NCBI GenBank assembly: GCA_947363565.1
Contig: CANAPP010000005.1
Span: forward strand, 1 to 64,000
DNA from: an uncultured Lachnospiraceae bacterium
Lineage (GTDB): Bacteria; Bacillota; Clostridia; Lachnospirales; Lachnospiraceae
Length of the DNA: 64,000 nt
Reading direction: 5' to 3'
A program made the translations under genes and the position numbers. The notes beneath the pieces were generated by a model. The model did not search any database. It had not been told where the DNA came from and saw only the letters and a list, made by a program, of their open reading frames with translations. This document shows positions 9,207 to 17,694 of this stretch, one piece after another (within the stretch, counting starts at the first letter, position 1; each line of letters starts with the position of its first letter).

Positions 9207-9250
9207 AAAGAAAGTCTCTGGAAGATCAGTTCCGGAGGCTTTCTTTTTGT
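9207..9250 (+). terminator. Terminator of the hydrogenase operon
   Basis: Stem AAAGAAAGTCTCTGGAA (9207-9223) pairs with TTCCGGAGGCTTTCTTT (about 9230-9246) with two G-U pairs, then a T-rich tail. Confidence 0.85.
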
Positions 9251-9304
9251 GCTGCAAAACGGTATGTTGCGCTTCAAATGTTTCCCGCCTGAGGACAGAC
9301 CTGA

Positions 9305-9960
<656 letters not shown>

Positions 9961-10000
9961 ACATGTTAAAATGACAAACAGACAATTTCTATCCGGAAAA

Positions 10001-10095
10001 GTGTACTTTTTCGGATTTTCTATTTCTTCTATATTAATTACAATTATATTCAACTTTCAAAAAATGTCAATAATGTCCCATTTGAAAAAGTACAC
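10001..10095. repeat. Spaced 12-bp inverted repeat downstream of the recombinase
   Basis: GTGTACTTTTTC at 10001-10012 and its exact reverse complement GAAAAAGTACAC at 10084-10095, separated by 71 bases of AT-rich DNA. The left copy is itself nearly palindromic with the preceding bases (CCGGAAAAGTGTAC, then TTTTTCGG). The position between a serine recombinase and the next gene suggests recombinase binding subsites, but that is inference. Confidence 0.5.
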
Positions 10096-10184
10096 CTTAC
10101 CGAATATCTGTTACTGTTAGCAATGCTCACGGTAATATTTGCAATGGCCGGTAATGGGAGGCAAGGTGCACAGGAGTGAATCAT

Positions 10185-11177
10185 ATGGGAAACAGACAGA
10201 ATGATCTGGCAGGAAAAAGGTTCGGCAGATTACTTGCCATAAAGCCGACATCAGAGCGTCAAAACGGGTATGTCGTATGGCGCTGTCAGTGTGACTGCGG
10301 CAATGAGATCCTGGCGTCCTCCAGATCTCTTAAAAATGGCTGGATCACGGACTGCGGCTGCTCGCGAAAGTGCCGGAAAGGCGCAGACTTAACGGGGCAG
10401 CGGTTCGGACGCCTGCTTGTCCTGAAAGAGGAAGAAGAAAGAGGAGAGGATGGACAGGTGCGCTGGCTCTGCCAATGCGACTGCGGTAGTCAGGCAGTCA
10501 CAACTACCGGACAGCTGCGGGCGGGATATAGGAAAAGCTGCGGCTGTTTAAGCCGTCCTCCGCTGAAAAGCTGGGTGGGCAGACGGTTTGGGAGCCTTCA
10601 GGTAGTCTCCTATGCCGGAAAATGGAAGGGGAAGCATCACTGGCACTGTAAATGCAACTGTGGCTGCGGCCGGGAGTTGGATGTATCGCAGTCGGCGCTC
10701 TGGCAGGGACATACGAAGAGCTGTAAAAGCCTGGACTGGAATAAGGTTCCGGAACTTGTCGGACAGCACTTTGGTGATCTGACTGTTGTTTCCTATGAAG
10801 GGAAAAAGAACGGGCGGCATTACTGGCGATGCCGCTGCAAATGCGGAAAAGAAACTGTCGTGAGCCAGTCGAATCTGAAAAATGGCCACACTCTGAGCTG
10901 CGGACACAGATCCACACCTCTGAATACCAAACATTTTGTAGACGGCACCTGCATTGAAAATATCCGAAGCCGGAAAATATCCGTGAACAATACCAGCGGA
11001 GTACGGGGGGTGTATAAAAGGAAGCAGAGCGGAAAGTGGCAGGCGCAGATTACCTTTCAGGGAAAGACGCGGTATCTGGGAAGCTATGAGAAACTGGAGG
11101 ATGCCGCAAGGGCAAGGGCAGCAGGTGAAGAGCTGTTTGATAAGTTTTTGGAAAGATATGATCAGGACAGACAGTAG
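10185..11177 (+). CDS. Four Cys-rich zinc-ribbon-like repeats plus AP2 DNA-binding domain
   Basis: About 330 residues. Four related repeats of roughly 55 residues each begin GxxFGxLxV and contain C-x-C-x-C-G, a hydrophobic strand, then L-x-x-G-x-x-x-SCG(C), at about residues 9-60, 67-121, 126-180 and 186-238. Residues 270-325 form an AP2-like domain (GVRGVYKRKQSGKWQAQITF, then YLGSYEKLEDAARARA), a fold bacteria and phages use for DNA binding, often attached to homing endonucleases; no HNH motif is visible here. Repeat 3 is irregular (CNCGCG, ending SCKS). GTG at 10176 is possible, but CAGGAG at 10171-10176 points to ATG 10185. It sits between a recombinase and a regulator, so a mobile-element-derived DNA-binding protein is likely. 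The exact role is unknown. Confidence 0.75.
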   Translation: MGNRQNDLAGKRFGRLLAIKPTSERQNGYVVWRCQCDCGNEILASSRSLKNGWITDCGCSRKCRKGADLTGQRFGRLLVLKEEEERGEDGQVRWLCQCDCGSQAVTTTGQLRAGYRKSCGCLSRPPLKSWVGRRFGSLQVVSYAGKWKGKHHWHCKCNCGCGRELDVSQSALWQGHTKSCKSLDWNKVPELVGQHFGDLTVVSYEGKKNGRHYWRCRCKCGKETVVSQSNLKNGHTLSCGHRSTPLNTKHFVDGTCIENIRSRKISVNNTSGVRGVYKRKQSGKWQAQITFQGKTRYLGSYEKLEDAARARAAGEELFDKFLERYDQDRQ

Positions 11178-11196
11178 AGGAAGGAGTAAAGGCCGA

Positions 11197-12354
11197 ATGA
11201 CAGATGAGAAGACCATCCACTTTGGACTCCTGGGTTCATTTTCCTGTTCCCATGGGAACGCTGTAAAGGCAGGAAGAAAAGCGCTGTCTTTTTTGCAGTA
11301 CCTGGTAGTAAACCATGCACGGAGTATCTCTTCCGAGGAACTGCTTGAGCAATTTTGGACTGAAGAGATCAGTAACTCTCCCGGGGCGGCATTGCGGCGT
11401 ATGATGTTTACCGTCCGGAATCTTCTGGATGAGATGTTCCCCGGGGCGGATAACCTGCTGGTCACCCTTCCCGGATGTTATGCGTGGAATCCGGATATCC
11501 GTCTTGAGCTTGATACAGAGTTGTTCGAGAAGGCCTGCCTGGATGCGGGAAGGGCGGTTGGGGAGGAAAAATGCAGCCTGCTTCTTCGGGCTGTTTCCCT
11601 GTATAAAGGAGATTTCCTCTCGGGAAATGACAGTGAATGGGCGCTGGTCTTAAGGCAGTATTACCAGACACTCTATCTAGACGCCTGTAAGGCGATGCTG
11701 CCAATCCTATACCAAAAGGAGCAGTGGACGAAACTTTTGGATATCTGCGGCCAGGCGTACAGAATTGACTTTGCGAGAGAAGAATTTACCCTTTGCCAGA
11801 TGCGTTCGCTGATTGCTTTGGGGCAGCCGGAACAGGCCATCAGGCAATATGAGATTTTCCGGGATAAGCTCATGCAGGAATATGGGATCATGCCTACCAG
11901 CCAGGCAGAGAAGCTTTATACGCTGGCCGCTGGCCTTAGAAGGAAGAATACAAGGGAACAGGACGTCTTTAAGCTGGTGTGCGAGGATCAGGAAGGGAGC
12001 CTGGCTTTTTTCTGTACTTTTGAGATATTCCAGAAAATTGTCGCATTGGAAAGACGTCATATTAAGCGGTCAGGACAGCCGTCCGCACTGGTCGTTGTCA
12101 GTCTTGGCAAAAAGGCAATCCCGGCTACAGATGCGAGAAGACTGGAGAGGATCCTTCTGGAGAAGCTAAGAACCGGAGACCCGGTTGCGCGGCTGGCGGC
12201 GGATTCCTATATCCTGATGCTGACAGGAGCCAGTACGGAAAAAGCGCGCTTGGTCATGGGGCGGATCGACGGTGATTTCCACAGAATTTACCGGCATTCA
12301 AAAGCAGATATCACGTACCGTATCGCGCCTTTGCAGCCGGAAGGAGCACGGTAG
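11197..12354 (+). CDS. BTAD-family (SARP-like) regulator with degenerate GGDEF-like C terminus
   Basis: 385 residues. Residues 1-100 form an OmpR-type winged helix (SFLQYLVVNHARSISSEELL, LPGCYAWNP). Residues 105-245 are a bacterial transcriptional activation domain of TPR-like helices (LLLRAVSLYKGDFLSG, LDICGQAYRIDFAREEFTLC, QAIRQYEIFRDKLMQEYGI). Residues 265-380 resemble a GGDEF domain by pattern (LRTGDPVARLAADSYILML) but carry AADSY where catalytic GG(D/E)EF stands, so no cyclase activity is expected; it may bind a ligand or be purely structural. The start is set by AGGAAGGAG ten bases before ATG 11197. It lies directly upstream of the hairpin, small protein and surface protein, and is likely their activator by position. 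Confidence 0.82.
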   Translation: MTDEKTIHFGLLGSFSCSHGNAVKAGRKALSFLQYLVVNHARSISSEELLEQFWTEEISNSPGAALRRMMFTVRNLLDEMFPGADNLLVTLPGCYAWNPDIRLELDTELFEKACLDAGRAVGEEKCSLLLRAVSLYKGDFLSGNDSEWALVLRQYYQTLYLDACKAMLPILYQKEQWTKLLDICGQAYRIDFAREEFTLCQMRSLIALGQPEQAIRQYEIFRDKLMQEYGIMPTSQAEKLYTLAAGLRRKNTREQDVFKLVCEDQEGSLAFFCTFEIFQKIVALERRHIKRSGQPSALVVVSLGKKAIPATDARRLERILLEKLRTGDPVARLAADSYILMLTGASTEKARLVMGRIDGDFHRIYRHSKADITYRIAPLQPEGAR

Positions 12355-12440
12355 GGAACTGCTTGGAAATAGCTTGTGCAGATGAGGAGAAAAGTGCCCG
12401 TCTGCACAAGCTATTTCCGGGCAGTTCCAAAACTGCCCGG
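12355..12440 (+). promoter_or_regulatory. Overlapping mutually exclusive hairpins between the BTAD and small-protein genes
   Basis: A 28-nt arm (12355-12382) pairs over its full length with 12401-12428, with only two G-U pairs and an 18-nt loop. The right arm also contributes CCGGGCAGTT (12417-12426) to a second perfect 10-bp stem with AACTGCCCGG (12431-12440), loop CCAA. The two structures share bases and cannot coexist, as in attenuators. No T-run follows either stem directly, so simple termination is doubtful. It begins immediately after the BTAD stop codon. Confidence 0.75.
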
Positions 12441-12524
12441 TGACGCTCTGCGAAAAAGCGCCTTCTTTTCCAACGGAAGTAACGGAGCGGTAACGTTGTG
12501 CTGTTATAGTGTAATTGAAAGCAG

Positions 12525-12542
12525 AAAGGTGGTGATCATATA
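12525..12542 (+). promoter_or_regulatory. Unusually complete Shine-Dalgarno followed by ATA
   Basis: AAAGGTGGTGATC is complementary to nearly all of the 16S 3' end, with one mismatch. The codon at the best spacing is ATA (12540-12542), in frame with the small protein; the first in-frame ATG is 18 bases further. Either ATA is used as a rare start or the site acts at a distance on ATG 12558. Confidence 0.45.
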
Positions 12543-12557
12543 ACATTTCAGGGGAAA

Positions 12558-12920
12558 ATGCTTCCCTGTCACAGCCGAGAAGCGATAGTCACGGTGAAAA
12601 CATATAAGAATGGCATTATGGATGGCTATCTGCAGCATCCACGGCTCAAAGGCAAGGAGAAATTCCAGAGTTTATCGCAGATGGTGTTATTTCTCGATGG
12701 ACTGCTTGGCCTGGAGTATTGTCCGAATCAGCCGTTGCCGCTGATCTGTCCGGAGGATGGGTTAAAAGAAGGAATGGATGTATTCCGTATACAGATTTTA
12801 TTCCGGGAACATTACACCTGGCAGGGCCGGCTGATCTGGCAGAATGAGAACCAGGAGGCGGTATTTCACAGCGCTATTGAGCTGCTTCAGTTGTTGGATG
12901 AGATTCTCGCAGAGCAGTAG
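12558..12920 (+). CDS. Small hypothetical protein preceding the surface protein
   Basis: About 120 residues, no signal peptide or membrane segment. Visible patterns are YKNGIMDGYLQHPRLKG, VFRIQILFREHYTWQGRLIW and FHSAIELLQLLDEIL. Short proteins with the TWQG-x-I-x-W and ELxxLLDE pattern are, to my recollection, recurrent beside large DUF11 surface proteins in Lachnospiraceae; this was not checked. Start is uncertain. ATG 12558 has only GGGG three bases away, whereas AAAGGTGGTGATC (12525-12537) nearly matches the full anti-Shine-Dalgarno and is ideally spaced from an in-frame ATA at 12540, giving a 126-residue form. An extended -10 (TGTTATAGT, 12502-12510) lies upstream. It probably shares a transcript with the surface protein, 63 bases downstream. 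Confidence 0.65.
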   Translation: MLPCHSREAIVTVKTYKNGIMDGYLQHPRLKGKEKFQSLSQMVLFLDGLLGLEYCPNQPLPLICPEDGLKEGMDVFRIQILFREHYTWQGRLIWQNENQEAVFHSAIELLQLLDEILAEQ

Positions 12921-12983
12921 GAGGTGAGGATGTTAAAAAGATAGGAACACAGATAACAAAAAAATGATAAGGAGAAAGAATTT

Positions 12984-15900
12984 ATGAAATCAAAAAGAGG
13001 AAAGGTTAGGAGAAGTTTGGCGCTCTTTCTGGCACTCGCACTGATATTCACCACTTTCCTTGGTGATGTGAGCGTTGTGAATGCGCAGGAAGTGGCGGAG
13101 ACAGAAGCCGGTGCGGATAATGAGCCAGAAAAACATGAGAAATCAGCTCCGGAAGAAAAGCCGCAGAAAAAAGAAGCTCCGGCAGAGAAAAAAGAGGAGA
13201 AGAAAGCTCCGGCAGAGAAGCCGCAGGAGAAGGAAGCTCCGGCAGAAAAACCGCAGGAGAAGGAAACCCAGGCAGAGAAGCCGCAGGAGAAAGAAACTCC
13301 GGCAGAAAAGCCGCAGGAGAAAGAAACTCCGGAAGAAAAACCGCAGGAGAAAGAAACTTCGGAAGAAAAACCGGTGGTGGAAGAACCGAAGCAGTCTGAG
13401 GTACAGAATAACGGCAGCGAGTCCGCAGACGTAAAAACGGATGACAGCAAGGCAGAAGCACCGAAGGATGATTCTTCATCGATAGATGAGGAAAAAACGG
13501 ATAAGGAAGATGATGCCGAGGAAAAGACTGAGAAGTATACAGTCAGGTTCAGGGCAAATAATTCCGATGCAGGCATCATCACTGTTGACGGAAGTTCCGT
13601 AAATGCAGCCAGCTACAAAAAGGACGTGGAAGAGGGCAAAGACTTCAAGTTCAGCGTAACGGCGAAGGAAGGATTTGACGTTGAAAGCGTTAAGGCAAAC
13701 GGAGCAAATGCGGAAAAGAACGGCGAGACAGGGTATGTTGTCAGAAATGTAAAGAAAGACACGGAGATAGCAGTTCAGTATAAGAGTGTTCAGAAAGCGG
13801 CTCAGGCAGAAGTTTCTGAGAAGAAAGAAGTGCCGGAAGTTGTAAAGAAATTCCTGGATGCTGTTGATAAATTGGCAGCCCTTGGTGATGTGACCGAGAA
13901 AAACGCTGAAGAAGCCAACAGGCTCGGTCAGGCGGCTATGGACGCTTATGAGGCAGTTCAGGATGCAGGGCTTGAGGATTATGAAGGTGTATCGGAAGCT
14001 CTTGCTGCATTAATGGCAATTGCTGATAAGATTACCGGAGGCGCTGAGACAAATGCTTTGATTAGCGGTGAACAATTTAAAGTAAGAGTCGTAAAGGTTG
14101 TAAATGGTCAGGAAGCAGGCAGCGTATGGTTGACGAGCAAGTGTTTACAGAGTACAGGACATAGCGGTTATGACCATTCCACGAATCTTCGGACGTTAGC
14201 GAACCAGTCGGGCTTTTCAGGATATAAAGGTTATAATTGGTCCAAATATACAACCGTGCCCTCTACCTATACGTCAGGGCTATGCCCGAACAACAATTAT
14301 GCATCAGTGCATTACAATATCACCGGCAGTGCACCCTATAAGGCAAACGAGACATTGTTTCTCTTTTTCGAGACCTCGAAAACCTTTATTTTGAAATATG
14401 ACGCTAATGGCGGTTCGGGAGCTCCTGCACAGCAGAGTGCGACAAGTACGGAATCATCTTATAACTTTAAAATTTCTACCACACAGCCATCCCGCAACGG
14501 ATACAAATTTTTGGGGTGGTCAACATCGAGTACAGCAACGAGTCCAAGCTATTATGGCGGCGGAAACATTGCAGTTACCGGAACTACGACGCTTTACGCT
14601 GTATGGGAAAAGCAGGAGTCAGCAAGTTATACTGTTTATTGGTATAATGTTGATGGGGAGCAAATACGGACTCCCGAAACCAGAGACGGTATTGTAGGCG
14701 CAACAGTAAGTGCGACATCACAGGATAAAATCATAGCTGGTTATACGTTTGATGAAGGAAATGCGGGGAACATAGTTTCTGCAACACTGCAAGGCAGCGG
14801 AACAAAACTTATCCTTTATTTCAAAAAAGATAAAGTAGAGCCCAATAAAACATTTACATTAACAAAGAGGTTTGAAGGCATTGATCAGATTCCGGGCAGT
14901 TTTTCTATTCATTATACCGTTAAGGCCGGGGATAACAGCACGACTGGCACGCTGAACCTTGTAAATGGAACTGTTTCCGGAAAAACAATAACCTGGCAGG
15001 TTCCATATTATTACAATACGGGAGCAACAAATGAAGTGACGCTTGTAGAATCCGGAAATGTGATGAATTACACATACACTGCAACGGCATCGTCAGGAAG
15101 TGTAAACGGGAATGTGATAACATTCAGTGTAAACGCAATGGCCAGCGGTGTAGTGAAGACTGTCACAAACACATATCATTCTACGAAAAAGCCCGAGTTA
15201 GAGATTACTAAGACGGTGTCTCCGACAGGGAAAGCTCAGGTAGGCGATACATTAACCTATGTGATTGAAGTGTCGAATAAAGGCGATGCATCTGCTGCGA
15301 ATGTAGTTGTTACTGATAATCTTCCGAAGAGCCTGACTGACATTGCTGCAAACCTGGATGGAAAAGCTATAAACAATTATAACGGCTCCGTGACAATTCC
15401 AAGTTTAGCGGCTGGCGGCAAGGCAGTGCTGACGATTACGGCAAAAACAACCGAGGCAGGAGAAATCAGGAATACAGCGAGTGTCAAGAGTGATGAAACA
15501 CCGAACCCGACACCGAGTAACGAGGTAGTTACTACAGTAGATCCTAAAGAGCCAGAAATACCGGAACTGTCTGTAACAAAGAATGCAGACAAAAATACAG
15601 TAAAGGCAGGAGAAACGGTTAAGTATACAATCCTTGTCGAGAATAAAGGAAAAACTGTTGCAGAAAATGTAAAAGTGACAGATATTCTTGACAGCAGACT
15701 GACCTTTGAGAGCTGGAGCCTGAATGGGGCAGAAAGCAAAGAGCAGCCGTCAGGCGGCATATACACGATTGGAGCAATAGCAGCAGGAGCATCTGCTGAA
15801 CTGACGATATATGCTAAGGTAAAAGACAATGTTGCAGCAGGAACGGAGATTCATAACACGGCGATTGCATCTGGTGATAATACTCCGGAAGACGAAAAGC

Positions 15901-17585
15901 CGAACGACACTGTTGATATAACGGTAACTGAGGATGAAAAACCGGAACAGGTAACGGCAACGTGGCTTAATGGCTATACAGATACGCCAATCAAAACAGA
16001 GACGGTCGACAAGACGATAAGTGATGAAGATTTGGCGCAATTATATCCAGAGAGTGCTCCAACGCGAGAGGGATATGAGTTTGCCGGATGGGGCGAGCCT
16101 GTGCGTGATGAAGATGGAAACATCACAATTACAGCACAGTGGAAAGAATTAAAATTAAGCCCTGAACTAACGGTAACAAAGACGGTAAATGTTCATACAG
16201 TAAAGGAGGGAGAAACTGTTAGGTATACAATCCTTGTCGAGAATAAGGGAGAAGCTGATGCAGAAAATGTAGAAGTTACTGATGTACTTGACAGCAATCT
16301 GACGTTTGCGAGCTGGAGCCTTGATGGGAAAGAAAGTGATGCACAGCCGTCAGACAGCGTATACGATATCGGAACAGTAAAGGCAGGAACAACTGTCAGG
16401 CTGACGATTCAGGCCAAGGTAAATGATGACGTTGCTGCAGGGACAATAATTTATAACACAGCCCAGGCAACTTATAAAGATATGCCGGATGAAAGCCCGA
16501 AAGATACTGTCAGTGTTAAAGTGATTGAGGATGAAAAGCCGGATCAGATTACGGTAACATGGAAAGATGGATACACTGAGTTACCGGTAGACCAGAAAAC
16601 GGTCAACAGAGGAATCAGTGAAGATGAGCTGAATAAATTATATCCGGAAGCTCCAACGCGTGAAGGTTATGAATTTACCGGGTGGGGTGAGCCAGTACGT
16701 GATGTAGACGGAAATATCACAATCACGGCAGAGTGGAAACCTGTTTCAACGCCAGAAGACCCAACACCGGAAGATCCAACGCCAGAAGATCCAACACCGG
16801 AAGATCAAACACCGGAAGATCCAACGCCAGAAGATCCAACGCCAGAAGATCCAACACCGGAAGATCCGGCGCCAATAGACCCAACACCGGAAGATCCGAC
16901 GCCAATAGACCCAACACCGGAAGATCCGACGCCAGAAGACCCAACACCGACAACACCAACGGTTGTACCAACAACACCAACACTTAGGCCGGTAGTACCG
17001 GAAATTACACCAGTTACACCAATCGTTGCGCTGACAACTCCCGCACCGGCAACACCTATAGTTACACCAACGGCACAGACCCCGGTAACGCCGGTAATAA
17101 CACCGGAAGAGGAGGAAGAGCCGGAAGACCAGCAGGAGGTACGTGCGGTTGCAGATGAAGAAACACCGTTGGCCACAACCCAGATAAAAGACGAAGAAGT
17201 TCCGTTGGCGGGCAACACAGACAGATGGGCATTGATCAATTTTGCTTTAATGAACCTTGCAATCTTTGAATCCTTGATGCTGTTGATCGGATATTTTGTT
17301 CAGACAAAGAAATCATCAGAAGAAAAGAATGAGAAAGAAGAGGAAAAAGAGGAGCAGGAAAGAAAGCTGAAGAAAAAAGGAATCATTCGTCTTATCAGCC
17401 TGCCGATAGCCGTTATTTCTCTGATTGCATTTTTCTTAACAGAGAATATCTGGCTTCCAACCAAACTGGTGGATCAGTATACACTGATGATGGCAATCAT
17501 CGCAATCTTCCAGACAGTCATAGTTGCGCTGTCGCGTAAGGAAGAAAATGTCGAAGAGGAAGAGCCGGAAGCGGAGATGGCATAG
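12984..17585 (+). CDS. Large multidomain surface protein (InlB-type and DUF11 repeats, multi-helix C-terminal anchor)
   Basis: 1533 residues. Signal peptide 1-35 (LALFLALALIFTTFLG). Then low-complexity KPQEKE repeats (about 60-135), an acidic stretch, a beta domain (185-268), a helical segment (283-352), and a unique region (358-462). An InlB_B/Listeria-Bacteroides repeat follows (KYDANGGSGAP to LYAVW, 470-545), then a MucBP-like part (550-625), a DUF5979-like domain (630-730), and three DUF11 domains (about 735, 860 and 1060 onward), the last two each followed by a FxGWGEPVRD module. A TPEDP-rich stalk covers 1255-1320. The C terminus has DEEVPLAGN near 1405, one helix, a charged KKSSEEKNEKEE linker and two more helices; there is no LPXTG. 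AGGAGAAAG precedes the ATG. Likely an adhesin or envelope stalk; ligand unknown. Confidence 0.85.
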   Translation: MKSKRGKVRRSLALFLALALIFTTFLGDVSVVNAQEVAETEAGADNEPEKHEKSAPEEKPQKKEAPAEKKEEKKAPAEKPQEKEAPAEKPQEKETQAEKPQEKETPAEKPQEKETPEEKPQEKETSEEKPVVEEPKQSEVQNNGSESADVKTDDSKAEAPKDDSSSIDEEKTDKEDDAEEKTEKYTVRFRANNSDAGIITVDGSSVNAASYKKDVEEGKDFKFSVTAKEGFDVESVKANGANAEKNGETGYVVRNVKKDTEIAVQYKSVQKAAQAEVSEKKEVPEVVKKFLDAVDKLAALGDVTEKNAEEANRLGQAAMDAYEAVQDAGLEDYEGVSEALAALMAIADKITGGAETNALISGEQFKVRVVKVVNGQEAGSVWLTSKCLQSTGHSGYDHSTNLRTLANQSGFSGYKGYNWSKYTTVPSTYTSGLCPNNNYASVHYNITGSAPYKANETLFLFFETSKTFILKYDANGGSGAPAQQSATSTESSYNFKISTTQPSRNGYKFLGWSTSSTATSPSYYGGGNIAVTGTTTLYAVWEKQESASYTVYWYNVDGEQIRTPETRDGIVGATVSATSQDKIIAGYTFDEGNAGNIVSATLQGSGTKLILYFKKDKVEPNKTFTLTKRFEGIDQIPGSFSIHYTVKAGDNSTTGTLNLVNGTVSGKTITWQVPYYYNTGATNEVTLVESGNVMNYTYTATASSGSVNGNVITFSVNAMASGVVKTVTNTYHSTKKPELEITKTVSPTGKAQVGDTLTYVIEVSNKGDASAANVVVTDNLPKSLTDIAANLDGKAINNYNGSVTIPSLAAGGKAVLTITAKTTEAGEIRNTASVKSDETPNPTPSNEVVTTVDPKEPEIPELSVTKNADKNTVKAGETVKYTILVENKGKTVAENVKVTDILDSRLTFESWSLNGAESKEQPSGGIYTIGAIAAGASAELTIYAKVKDNVAAGTEIHNTAIASGDNTPEDEKPNDTVDITVTEDEKPEQVTATWLNGYTDTPIKTETVDKTISDEDLAQLYPESAPTREGYEFAGWGEPVRDEDGNITITAQWKELKLSPELTVTKTVNVHTVKEGETVRYTILVENKGEADAENVEVTDVLDSNLTFASWSLDGKESDAQPSDSVYDIGTVKAGTTVRLTIQAKVNDDVAAGTIIYNTAQATYKDMPDESPKDTVSVKVIEDEKPDQITVTWKDGYTELPVDQKTVNRGISEDELNKLYPEAPTREGYEFTGWGEPVRDVDGNITITAEWKPVSTPEDPTPEDPTPEDPTPEDQTPEDPTPEDPTPEDPTPEDPAPIDPTPEDPTPIDPTPEDPTPEDPTPTTPTVVPTTPTLRPVVPEITPVTPIVALTTPAPATPIVTPTAQTPVTPVITPEEEEEPEDQQEVRAVADEETPLATTQIKDEEVPLAGNTDRWALINFALMNLAIFESLMLLIGYFVQTKKSSEEKNEKEEEKEEQERKLKKKGIIRLISLPIAVISLIAFFLTENIWLPTKLVDQYTLMMAIIAIFQTVIVALSRKEENVEEEEPEAEMA
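13182..13375 (+). repeat. KPQEKE-encoding tandem repeats
   Basis: Degenerate in-frame repeats, mostly 24 bases long, encode variants of APAEKPQEKE inside the surface protein. Individual units differ by a few bases. The antisense strand is open in this region only because of the repeat composition. Confidence 0.85.
16753..16955 (+). repeat. TPEDP-encoding tandem repeats
   Basis: Fifteen-base units (ACACCGGAAGATCCA-like) encode TPEDP/TPIDP. Units alternate between CCAACACCGG and CCAACGCCAG forms, and larger 30-base blocks recur, a structure prone to copy-number change. They form a proline-rich stalk before the C-terminal membrane part. Confidence 0.88.
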
Positions 17586-17640
17586 TCGGAAAATCTGTAA
17601 AACAATGAAATAGCGGGGCATGCAAAAATCTGCCCCAAAC

Positions 17641-17678
17641 AAGGCCAGGTGCGGCTGATATCAGTTGCGCCTGGCCTT
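17641..17678. terminator. Hairpin between the convergent surface-protein and GH42 genes
   Basis: Stem AAGGCCAGGTGC (17641-17652) with GCGCCTGGCCTT (17667-17678), one G-U pair. Neither side has a clean T-run, so it may be a weak bidirectional terminator or a 3'-end stabiliser. Confidence 0.6.
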
Positions 17679-17694
17679 AAAAATTGACTTCTTT

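Noticed and set aside
13182..13375. CRISPR-like array
   Set aside because: Repeats are contiguous, in frame and without unique spacers; they encode protein.
12887..13582. Long Ser/Phe/Cys-rich open frame on the minus strand
   Set aside because: It is the antisense of the KPQEKE repeats in the surface protein; repeat composition alone keeps it open, and it has no ribosome site.
16723..17239. Open frames on both strands across the TPEDP region
   Set aside because: Low-complexity shadows of the proline-rich stalk; the + frame of the 1533-residue protein is continuous and better supported.
17450..17470. LPTK in the surface protein C terminus as a sortase signal
   Set aside because: It lies between two membrane helices, lacks the LPXTG consensus, and is not followed by the usual helix and basic tail order.
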